A DNA stretch of 5,438 nucleotides from contig VSOH01000118.1 of assembly GCA_009774735.1 (NCBI GenBank), positions 1 to 5,438 on the forward strand, written 5' to 3'. A program made the translations under genes and the position numbers. Origin of the DNA: Clostridiales bacterium. GTDB taxonomy: Bacteria; Bacillota_A; Clostridia; Oscillospirales; Acutalibacteraceae. Shown here piece by piece: positions 1-5,184 of this stretch (positions within the stretch are counted from its first letter, which is position 1; every line of letters begins with the position of its first letter). A model generated the notes under the pieces. The model was not told the DNA's origin, ran no database searches, and saw nothing but the letters and a program-made list of their open reading frames with translations.

Positions 1-274
1 CTATAACCAATGTCCATATATAATCCTTGATGAGCCTTCTGCAAACCTCGACCCCGTGGCTGAGTACAAGCTGAACCAGTCGATGCTTGAAGCTGCTGAG
101 GATAAGACAGTAATATTTATTTCTCATCGACTGTCAACGACAATCAATGCAGACAGAATTTTTGTTATGGAAAATGGTGAAATCATTGAAAGCGGCTCAC
201 ACGCTGAGCTAATGGCAATGAACAAAACCTATGCAAAGATGTTTAATATGCAGGCAGAGAAATATAAGGTATAA
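1..274 (+). CDS. ABC transporter ATP-binding protein (exporter type), C-terminal fragment
   Basis: This is the 3' end of a gene whose start lies outside the window; the first full codon is at position 2. The visible 90 residues are the end of an ABC nucleotide-binding domain. They contain a Walker B stretch reading YIILDEPSANLDP (Asp codon 29-31, catalytic Glu codon 32-34), the D-loop SANLD, and the H-loop FISHRLST with the switch His at codon 125-127. The tail (FVMENGEIIESGSHAEL, then a short charged C-terminus) is typical of ABC exporters in which membrane and ATPase domains are fused. Walker A, the signature motif and the membrane part are outside the window, so the substrate cannot be told. 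The GTG at 56 is internal to the domain and is not a start. It ends in TAA at 272-274, just before a strong hairpin, and is convergent with the downstream regulator gene. The family call is secure; fusion to a permease is inferred. Confidence 0.9.
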   Translation, partial: YNQCPYIILDEPSANLDPVAEYKLNQSMLEAAEDKTVIFISHRLSTTINADRIFVMENGEIIESGSHAELMAMNKTYAKMFNMQAEKYKV

Positions 275-276
275 AC

Positions 277-313
277 ATAAATCCGCAGAAGTAATACTTC
301 TGCGGATTTATTT
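277..313 (+). terminator. Strong hairpin terminator after the ABC gene, possibly bidirectional
   Basis: The arm at 277-293 is perfectly complementary to 295-311 (core ATCCGCAGAAGT / ACTTCTGCGGAT). In practice this gives a stem of about 14-15 bp with a loop of a few bases. It starts two bases after the ABC stop codon. On the plus strand the stem runs into ATTTATTTG, and on the minus strand into ATGTTTA. Both are only moderately U-rich, so it may also stop transcripts coming from the opposite regulator gene. Confidence 0.8.
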
Positions 314-327
314 GTGATATAACATTT

Positions 328-356
328 CACAGGGGCAGATAATATGTGCCCCTGTG
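328..356 (-). terminator. Hairpin just after the XRE gene, probable terminator
   Basis: A perfect 10-bp GC-rich inverted repeat (CACAGGGGCA at 328-337, TGCCCCTGTG at 347-356) with a 9-base loop lies 6 bases beyond the stop codon of the minus-strand regulator gene. The sequence after it on the minus strand (AAATGTTATAT) is AT-rich but has no proper U-tract. Termination here may therefore rely on this stem together with the hairpin at 277-311. Position and stem strength support the call; the weak tail lowers confidence. Confidence 0.55.
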
Positions 357-362
357 GTAAAT

Positions 363-824
363 TCATATAATCTTAATTGTAACCTTTTCACCGTTATCAC
401 CGTCAACAGTGATCAAATCATCAAAAACTTCGCTTTCAACCGCAGTGTTAATTGCACCGCAAATGTTGTCATCAAGACCAAACATTGCTCCGATTTTCAT
501 ACCTGCCGAAACAAGCTTAAACGGTATGTTAATCCTACTGCTTTTTCCATCTGCTGACAGCACATTAATCTGAATTGTGCGTTTTGTTCTGACATCATAA
601 TTAACAGTTTTCTTTGAATGAATACTGCCCTGCTCATTCATCAGTTCATCAATTGTCACTCCGAAAATCTCTGCTATTTTCGGCAGCAGTGAAATATCAG
701 GACAGGCAGCATCATTCTCCCACTTTGAAACAGCCTGAGGTGAAACACCAAGCATATTAGCAAGCTCCTCCTGAGTAAGATTGCTTTTTTTCCTTAATTC
801 AGCAATATTTTTACCTAAATTCAT
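363..824 (-). CDS. XRE-family HTH regulator with C-terminal YvlB/LiaX-like (SHOCT-like) domain
   Basis: A 153-residue protein. Residues about 4-62 form a Cro/C1-type helix-turn-helix (NIAELRKKSNLTQEELA, then VSPQAVSKWEND as the recognition-helix region, and ISLLPKIAEIFGVTIDEL), so it should bind DNA as a transcription regulator. After a short linker, residues about 83-153 (IQINVLSADGKSSRINIPF, LVSAGMKIG, and the ending DGDNGEKVTIKI) resemble the short beta-rich module at the N-terminus of YvlB/LiaX-like proteins; this is from memory of the family pattern. The start at 824 is preferred because a near-perfect AGGAGGTG (838-831) lies 8 bases upstream and the HTH begins at once. The frame is open further upstream, and a second ATG at 881 has its own AAAGGAG (897-891), which would add 19 residues. 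The gene is convergent with the ABC gene. Its targets cannot be told; self-regulation or control of the ABC gene are guesses. Confidence 0.87.
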   Translation of the reverse strand: MNLGKNIAELRKKSNLTQEELANMLGVSPQAVSKWENDAACPDISLLPKIAEIFGVTIDELMNEQGSIHSKKTVNYDVRTKRTIQINVLSADGKSSRINIPFKLVSAGMKIGAMFGLDDNICGAINTAVESEVFDDLITVDGDNGEKVTIKII

Positions 825-830
825 ATGTAT

Positions 831-838
831 CACCTCCT
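831..838 (-). promoter_or_regulatory. Shine-Dalgarno site that decides the XRE gene start
   Basis: On the minus strand this reads AGGAGGTG, nearly fully complementary to the 3' end of 16S rRNA. It ends 6 bases before the ATG at 824, so the AGGAGG core is 8 bases away. It is clearly stronger than the alternative AAAGGAG at 897-891 before the in-frame ATG at 881. Confidence 0.75.
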
Positions 839-977
839 GCTTTACAAGCCCTGTATTTTCTTTTCGTTCCAAACCGAACATAGAATTCAACTCCTTTAAA
901 TTATTTGGTAATTCAATTCTACCTTCGCTGTATAAAATTAACAATAACGCGGCGGTTGTTCTGTCAACTATCGGTTG

Positions 978-1003
978 AAAAACAGCTAAACCATCAGTTG
1001 AGC
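978..1003 (-). terminator. Probable weak terminator after the HAD gene
   Basis: Just past the TAG stop of the HAD gene, the minus strand reads GCTCAAC, loop TGATG, then GTTTAGC (1003-985). This is a 7-position stem with one C/T mismatch. It is followed by TGTTTTTC, with a run of five T at 982-978. Placement at the operon end and the U-tract support termination; the stem itself is modest. Confidence 0.45.
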
Positions 1004-1005
1004 AG

Positions 1006-1644
1006 CTATAAAATGCTCATAATTTCGATTAGGCTCTTACATTTTGCAAGGAGAAAGCTGTCTGTTTCAGCCTCGCCCTGCCACAAATCGGGCACCATAA
1101 TAACCTGCAGACCTGCACGGTGTGCAGATAAAATACCGTTTTTAGAATCCTCAATTGCAATGCAGTTGTCAGGATTTTCATTTAACTGTGCACAAGCCTT
1201 CAAATAAATATCCGGCTCAGGCTTTGATTTTTCAACCATATCACCGCAGATAACTGCATCAAAATATTTTTCAATATCCTTTTCTTTTAAATGATGATGA
1301 ACACTCTGTGAGCTTGTGGAGGAGGCAAGTGCAATTTTATAGCCCTTATTTTTAAGATAATCAAGTATTTCATACAATCCGGGTTTCTCTGGCACACCGT
1401 ATGTATTAAAATAATCATAGGAATAATTTTTACCGATTTGCTTGAATTTTACAGCATCAAAACCCGCACCAAACTCGGTCCTGATTATTTCAACAGCTTT
1501 ATCCGCATTCATACCAAGTGTTTTAAGAACCATATAGCCCGCTTTACCGACGCCCATAACCTCTCCGGCATAATCCCATGCTTTCATACAAACACTTTCG
1601 GTGTCAAACAAAACACCATCCATATCAAAAACAACTGCTTTCAT
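1006..1644 (-). CDS. HAD-superfamily hydrolase, beta-phosphoglucomutase/phosphatase-like
   Basis: A 212-residue cytoplasmic HAD enzyme of the usual length for the beta-phosphoglucomutase-like subfamily. Motif I is FDMDGVLFDTE with nucleophile Asp7 and acid/base Asp9. A helical cap covers residues about 15-85. Motif II is ALASSTS (Ser108/Ser109), motif III is the Lys of SKPEPD (Lys141), and motif IV is IAIEDSKNG (Glu165, Asp166). All catalytic residues are present, so it should be an active phosphatase or phosphosugar mutase; the substrate cannot be read from the sequence. Known relatives act on sugar phosphates, 2-deoxyglucose-6-phosphate or 6-phosphogluconate. Its position behind uxaC-kdgK-eda suggests a phosphorylated sugar acid or a housekeeping role for that pathway, which is inference. 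The start is supported by GAGGT at 1653-1649, four bases upstream. A terminator separates it from eda, so it is expressed by read-through or from an unseen promoter. Confidence 0.9.
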   Translation of the reverse strand: MKAVVFDMDGVLFDTESVCMKAWDYAGEVMGVGKAGYMVLKTLGMNADKAVEIIRTEFGAGFDAVKFKQIGKNYSYDYFNTYGVPEKPGLYEILDYLKNKGYKIALASSTSSQSVHHHLKEKDIEKYFDAVICGDMVEKSKPEPDIYLKACAQLNENPDNCIAIEDSKNGILSAHRAGLQVIMVPDLWQGEAETDSFLLAKCKSLIEIMSIL

Positions 1645-1655
1645 AACTACCTCAT

Positions 1656-1688
1656 AAAAAAGTCGGCAAAGACATACCCTCGCCGACT
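1656..1688 (-). terminator. Rho-independent terminator between eda and the HAD gene
   Basis: On the minus strand AGTCGGC (1688-1682) pairs with GCCGACT (1667-1661) around a 14-base loop and runs straight into six T (1661-1656). It begins 7 bases after the eda stop codon and its T-tract ends only 11 bases before the HAD start codon. Form and position are canonical. The operon's main transcript probably ends here, with partial read-through feeding the HAD gene. Confidence 0.85.
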
Positions 1689-1695
1689 ATCGTTT

Positions 1696-2352
1696 TTATT
1701 TTGCCATTTCTGCTCTTGCTTCCTTAATACGCTGAACAAAGAGCTTACCTGTTTCGGTAATCTTATCATAATCGCCTGTCTTGGCACCTGCGATTAATGA
1801 TGAGCCTGCACCGCAGGCAATTGCACCGGCCTTAATCCAGTCCTTAACATTGTCAACATCAACACCGCCTGACGGCATCATAACAGCGTTAGGGATAGGA
1901 CCATGAATATCCTTAATGAATGCAGGACCCGCAATGTCACCGGGGAACACCTTAAGCACATCTGCACCGCATTCCATAGCGTGAACAGCCTCAGTAGGTG
2001 TGTAGATGCCGGGCATTGACGGAACGCCGTAGCGGTTACAGGTCTTAACAGTTTCAGGGTCAAAATAAGGTGATACAATGTATTCAGCACCTGCAAGGAT
2101 TGCGATACGTGCAGTAGCAGCATCCATAACAGTACCTGCACCGATAATAATTTCGCCTGAATTATACTTTGCCTTCATAGCCTCGATAAGCTTATCAGCA
2201 TGAGGAACTGTAAAGGTAAGCTCAATTGCAGCAACACCGCCTGCAATACAAGCATCTGTGATTTTCTCTGCCTGTTCGATTGATGTTGCACGAACTACGG
2301 CAACAATACCAACCTCCTGAATTTTTGCTAAGGTTTCAATTTTATTAGCCAT
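1696..2352 (-). CDS. eda: KHG/KDPG aldolase (Entner-Doudoroff aldolase)
   Basis: A 218-residue class I aldolase of normal family length. It cleaves 2-keto-3-deoxy-6-phosphogluconate to pyruvate and glyceraldehyde-3-phosphate, and in many homologues also 4-hydroxy-2-oxoglutarate. The TIM-barrel signature elements appear in order: VAVVRA (Arg21), AIELTFT with the catalytic Glu44, GAGTV (71-75), IVSPYFD (92-98), GVPSMPGIYTPTE (109-121), and LKVFPGD with the Schiff-base Lys134. The phosphate-binding end MMPSGGV (158-164) follows. The start is set by AGGAG (2364-2360), 7 bases before ATG. It is the third gene of the uronate cluster, separated from kdgK by 161 bases that hold a large palindromic element. 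The annotation is secure; whether it also serves another KDPG or KHG route is unknown. Confidence 0.95.
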   Translation of the reverse strand: MANKIETLAKIQEVGIVAVVRATSIEQAEKITDACIAGGVAAIELTFTVPHADKLIEAMKAKYNSGEIIIGAGTVMDAATARIAILAGAEYIVSPYFDPETVKTCNRYGVPSMPGIYTPTEAVHAMECGADVLKVFPGDIAGPAFIKDIHGPIPNAVMMPSGGVDVDNVKDWIKAGAIACGAGSSLIAGAKTGDYDKITETGKLFVQRIKEARAEMAK

Positions 2353-2370
2353 AATATTTCTCCTGTAATA

Positions 2371-2399
2371 TTTATAATAAATTAATTACTAAAAATCAA
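2371..2399 (-). promoter_or_regulatory. Possible internal promoter before eda
   Basis: The minus strand reads TTGATT (2399-2394), a 17-base spacer, then TATAAA (2376-2371). This matches four of six and five of six consensus positions at ideal spacing. Against it, the region is extremely AT-rich, so chance matches are likely. The predicted start point near 2364 would put the eda Shine-Dalgarno site at the very 5' end of the RNA. Confidence 0.35.
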
Positions 2400-2403
2400 T
2401 GGA

Positions 2404-2504
2404 TTTTTTCGTCAGGCAAGGCTTTTGTAAAACTTCGTCAACGGGAGCATACTTAGATATGTGACCGAGCGGAATTTTGCATATAACACAGCCTGACGAA
2501 AAAA
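2404..2504. repeat. Palindromic intergenic element with 14-bp terminal inverted repeats (MITE-like or structured RNA)
   Basis: A 14-bp perfect inverted repeat (TTTTTTCGTCAGGC at 2404-2417, GCCTGACGAAAAAA at 2491-2504) encloses 73 bases that also fold. AAAACTTCG (2429-2437) pairs with CGGAATTTT (2470-2478) with one mismatch and one G-U. Inside that, CGGGAGCATA (2442-2451) faces TATGTGACCG (2458-2467) around a CTTAGA loop, with a 3x3 internal loop. The whole unit is thus one long interrupted hairpin, in DNA or in RNA of either strand. Its T-run is at the 5' side and its A-run at the 3' side, the opposite of a terminator. It sits 9 bases after the kdgK stop inside the operon. A short GATTTT flanks both ends (2402-2407 and 2510-2515), but the left copy overlaps the repeat, so it is a doubtful target duplication. 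Copy number cannot be judged from one window. Confidence 0.7.
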
Positions 2505-2513
2505 AACACGATT

Positions 2514-3611
2514 TTAGCGCTGAACGCGGGCTGATGCACCATTTACCTTTGCCTCAACCTCTTTAAGGGATGCCATACTTGTATCACCCGGGGTAGTCAT
2601 TGCAAGTGCACCATGAACAACACCATAGTTCACAGCCTTCTGTGCATCCTGATAAGTCATTAAGCCGTAAATAAGACCTGATGCAAAGCTGTCACCGCCG
2701 CCGACTCTGTCAAGAATTTCAAGACCGGGGAATTCCATTGACTGATAAATCTGACCGTCTGCCCAGCAGATAGCCTTCCAGTCATTAACAGTTGCAGTTT
2801 TAACGGTTCTGAGTGTGGTAGCAATAACCTTAAAGTTCGGATAAGCCTTTGTAACGGTTTCAATCATTTTGTAGTAACCGTCCATATTCAGCTCCTTAAG
2901 GTCGGCATCGTTACCCTCAACCTCAAAGCCGAGAGATGCAGTAAAGTCTTCCTCATTACCAATCATAACGTCGATATACTTGGCAATTTCCTTGTTAACC
3001 TCCTGTGCCTTTGCCTGACCGCCGATATCTTTCCAGAGTGAAGGGCGATAGTTCAGGTCATAGGAAACAATGGTGCCGTATTCCTTAGCCTTTTTAACGG
3101 CTTCAATAACGACCTCAGCCGCAGTTTCCGAAAGAGCAGCATAAATACCGCCTGTGTGCAGCCAGCGAACACCAAGAGTACCGAAGATGTAATCCCAATC
3201 GATATCGCCGGGCTTAAGCTTTGATGCAGCAGTGTTGCCTCTGTCAGAAGCACCCACAGCGCCACGGATACCAAAGCCGCGCTCCGTGAAATTGATACCG
3301 TTTCTTACTGTTCTGCCGATACCGTCAAAAGGCATCCACTTGATAAGAGATGTATCAACACCGCCCTGAAGAATCAAATCCTCCATAAGATAGCCGATTT
3401 CATTCTCTGCAAAGGCAGTTACAACACCTGTATTTAAACCAAAGCATCTGCGAAGACCGCGGGCAACATTGTATTCTCCGCCGCCTTCCCAAGCCCTGAA
3501 GGAACGAGCGGTTTTAATTCTGCCCTCGCCCGGGTCAAGTCTGAGCATAATTTCACCAAGTGAAATTTCATCAAATTTACATTCTTCCTTTGGTCTTAAT
3601 TTTAAATCCAT
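2514..3611 (-). CDS. kdgK: 2-keto-3-deoxygluconate kinase (PfkB family)
   Basis: A 365-residue PfkB/ribokinase-fold sugar kinase that phosphorylates 2-keto-3-deoxygluconate to KDPG with ATP. Visible elements are the start of the fold at residue about 14 (FDEISLGEIMLRLDPGEG), the substrate-side motif WEGGGEYNVARGL (41-53), SYDLNYRPSLW (183-193), IGNEEDF (217-223), and ATTLRTV (264-270) near the nucleotide site. The PfkB signature DRVGGGDSFASGL (301-313) carries catalytic base Asp307. It is somewhat longer than the E. coli type enzyme (about 310 residues), with the extra length around residues 104-135 and 225-250. To my knowledge this is normal for the Clostridial branch. The start is set by GGAGG (3623-3619), 7 bases before ATG. 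Only 30 bases separate it from uxaC, so the two are co-transcribed. The substrate is inferred from family resemblance and the uxaC and eda neighbours. Confidence 0.92.
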   Translation of the reverse strand: MDLKLRPKEECKFDEISLGEIMLRLDPGEGRIKTARSFRAWEGGGEYNVARGLRRCFGLNTGVVTAFAENEIGYLMEDLILQGGVDTSLIKWMPFDGIGRTVRNGINFTERGFGIRGAVGASDRGNTAASKLKPGDIDWDYIFGTLGVRWLHTGGIYAALSETAAEVVIEAVKKAKEYGTIVSYDLNYRPSLWKDIGGQAKAQEVNKEIAKYIDVMIGNEEDFTASLGFEVEGNDADLKELNMDGYYKMIETVTKAYPNFKVIATTLRTVKTATVNDWKAICWADGQIYQSMEFPGLEILDRVGGGDSFASGLIYGLMTYQDAQKAVNYGVVHGALAMTTPGDTSMASLKEVEAKVNGASARVQR

Positions 3612-3641
3612 AATCTAACCTCCGATTATATTAAAAACATA

Positions 3642-5042
3642 TTAAAAATTAAAATATTTGATTGCGTTGTTATAGCTGATACCCTGAACAATTTCCTTCA
3701 GAATATCCTCATCATAGGCATACCAGCCGTCCTCAACCCATCTGCCGAGGAGTGCACACATAATTCGCCTGAAATATTCGTGCCTGCCGTATGAAGTAAA
3801 TGAGCGTGAATCCGTTTCCATACCGACAAATTTGCCAAGCACACCAAGGTTACCAAGTGTTTTCATCTGGTTGGTCATACCGTCCATTGTGTCAAGGAAC
3901 CACCATGCAGGACCGAACTGAATTTTTGACTCTGCATCCGAGCTTTGGAAATTGCCGAGCATTGTACCAAGCACTGTATTGTCCTTATCATTGAGATTAA
4001 ACAGAATTGTTTTAGGCAGCTTATCCTTAACATTGAGTGCATCAAGAAATCTTGACAAGGGCTGTGCTATTTCACAGTCACCAACTGAGTCAAAGCCTGT
4101 GTCAGCACCGAGCCTGTTAAACATCAGCGTATTGTTGTTTCTCATCGCACCGATATGAATTTCCATAGCCCATCCAAGGTCATGATACTTTTCACCAAGA
4201 GCAAGCAAGATTGGAGTTCTGTACTTATCACATTCGTCAAGAGTGATTTTTTCGCCCTTCATGGCACGGCTGAAAATCTCGTCAATCTCATCCTCCTCGG
4301 CAACAGCATAAGGCGGATAATCAAAAGCCTGGTCAGATACGCGGCAGCCCACACTGTCAAAATAATCGACTCTTTTAAGCAATGCAGTAATTACATCCTT
4401 ATAGCTTTTAATTTCAACATCAGCAGCCTTTGCAAGCGTATTGATATAATCTGCAAAACCGTCAAGATGAGCATTCAATGCTTTGTCAGGTCTGAATGAA
4501 GGAAGCACCTTACAGTCAAAATCCGTAACATCCTTAAACAACTTGTGATATTTTAAATCATCAACGGGATCATCTGTTGTGCAGACAACCTTAACATTGC
4601 TTTTCATAATAAGACTCTGGGGTCTGAAATCGCCATTTTTAACAGCATCATTGGCTCTGTCAAAAATATCGTCGGCGGTTTTTGCATTAAGCGGTGTGTC
4701 AATTTCGAAATAACGCTGAAGCTCAATGTGCGCCCAGTGATAAAGAGGATTGCCTATACAGTACTGCAATGTATAAGCAAATTTCTGAAATTTTTCTCTG
4801 TCGGTTGCATCGCCTGTGCAGTACTTTTCCTCAACACCGCAGCTACGCATTGCACGCCATTTATAATGGTCACCCGACAGCCACAGCTCTGTTATACTTT
4901 CAGGTGGCTTATTTTCAAAAATCTCCTTAGGATTCAGATGACAGTGATAATCGCATACAGGCATATTTTCCGCAAAATCGTGAAAAAGCTTTTTAGCAGT
5001 ATCCGTATCAAGCAAAAAATCCTTATCCATAAATTTTTTCAT
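3642..5042 (-). CDS. uxaC: Glucuronate (uronate) isomerase
   Basis: A 466-residue cytoplasmic enzyme of the amidohydrolase superfamily that interconverts D-glucuronate and D-fructuronate, and D-galacturonate and D-tagaturonate; this is the entry step of hexuronate breakdown. The length fits the family (about 465-470). Evidence in order: the N-terminal MDKDFLLDTDTAKKLFHDF; the metal-binding DYHCHL with His33 and His35; GDHYKWRAMRSCGV (57-70); VCTTDDPVDDL (153-163); the active-site stretch MEIHIGAMRNNN (293-304), with His296; and the C-terminal GMETDSRSFTSYGRHEYFRR (407-426). The start is supported by AGGAG (5053-5049), 6 bases upstream. It is the promoter-proximal gene of the cluster. No reductase or dehydratase gene accompanies it here. 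The assignment is very secure; which uronate is physiological cannot be decided. Confidence 0.97.
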   Translation of the reverse strand: MKKFMDKDFLLDTDTAKKLFHDFAENMPVCDYHCHLNPKEIFENKPPESITELWLSGDHYKWRAMRSCGVEEKYCTGDATDREKFQKFAYTLQYCIGNPLYHWAHIELQRYFEIDTPLNAKTADDIFDRANDAVKNGDFRPQSLIMKSNVKVVCTTDDPVDDLKYHKLFKDVTDFDCKVLPSFRPDKALNAHLDGFADYINTLAKAADVEIKSYKDVITALLKRVDYFDSVGCRVSDQAFDYPPYAVAEEDEIDEIFSRAMKGEKITLDECDKYRTPILLALGEKYHDLGWAMEIHIGAMRNNNTLMFNRLGADTGFDSVGDCEIAQPLSRFLDALNVKDKLPKTILFNLNDKDNTVLGTMLGNFQSSDAESKIQFGPAWWFLDTMDGMTNQMKTLGNLGVLGKFVGMETDSRSFTSYGRHEYFRRIMCALLGRWVEDGWYAYDEDILKEIVQGISYNNAIKYFNF

Positions 5043-5083
5043 ATAACACTCCTGTTAATATAATACCAAATTTTCGCAGTTTA

Positions 5084-5112
5084 ATTATATACCTATATTA
5101 TTTTCATTGCAA
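5084..5112 (-). promoter_or_regulatory. Predicted sigma-A promoter of the uxaC-kdgK-eda operon
   Basis: On the minus strand TTGCAA (5112-5107) is followed after 17 bases by a perfect TATAAT (5089-5084). The predicted start near 5077 leaves a leader of about 35 bases before the uxaC ATG, with AGGAG in place. The region is AT-rich, but a perfect -10 with correct spacing and position makes this the best promoter in the window. Confidence 0.62.
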
Positions 5113-5126
5113 TAATAAATGTTGCA
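5108..5126. promoter_or_regulatory. Inverted repeat TGCAA-N9-TTGCA over the divergent -35 region, candidate operator
   Basis: TGCAA (5108-5112) and TTGCA (5122-5126) form an inverted repeat with a 9-base spacer in the 142-base gap between uxaC and the AIM24-family gene. The left arm is part of the uxaC -35 element and the right arm could be part of a -35 for the other direction. A regulator dimer bound here would control uxaC, but the repeat may also simply reflect two back-to-back -35 boxes. An overlapping AATAAAT (5114-5120) / ATTTATT (5131-5137) repeat also exists but is low complexity. Confidence 0.3.
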
Positions 5127-5161
5127 TAAAATTTATTAATGTGATAAATTATTTATATACA
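5122..5161 (+). promoter_or_regulatory. Probable promoter region of the AIM24-family gene
   Basis: Two weak candidates are seen on the plus strand. One is TTGCAT (5122-5127), 17 bases, then TAAATT (5145-5150). The other is a -10-like TATACA (5156-5161) with no good -35. Either gives a short leader before the ribosome site at 5174-5178. A promoter must lie in this gap because the neighbouring gene is divergent, but the exact boxes are uncertain. Confidence 0.35.
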
Positions 5162-5184
5162 TAATTATGAAAAGAGGTAATTTT

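Noticed and set aside
939..967. Perfect TTGACA on the minus strand (967-962) upstream of the XRE gene, as a promoter
   Set aside because: At 17-base spacing the -10 would be TTGTTA, which is a very poor match, and the better TATTGT sits at only 15 bases. A promoter for this gene must lie nearby, but I cannot place it.
1647..1655. Minimal leader ORF ATG-AGG-TAG before the HAD gene as a regulatory uORF
   Set aside because: No ribosome site precedes it (only the terminator T-run), so it is noted only as a curiosity.
2430..2465. Short minus-strand reading frame inside the palindromic element beginning MLPLTKFYKSLA
   Set aside because: Only 12 codons, no Shine-Dalgarno site, and it lies wholly within the hairpin arms.
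2404..2504. The inverted repeat between kdgK and eda as a rho-independent terminator
   Set aside because: On both strands the 3' arm ends in an A-run rather than a U-run, and the loop is 73 bases. The geometry does not fit a terminator.
3053..3274. Overlapping minus- and plus-strand reading frames within kdgK, eda and uxaC (for example 3053-3274, 1878-2141, 4155-4499)
   Set aside because: They lie in alternative frames of well-identified enzymes, have no ribosome sites or recognisable motifs, and are shadows of the real genes.
5063..5071. ATACCAAAT resembling half of a UxuR-type (GntR) operator in the uxaC leader
   Set aside because: Only one half-site is visible and the matching TTGGTAT arm is not arranged as a palindrome; chance is likely.
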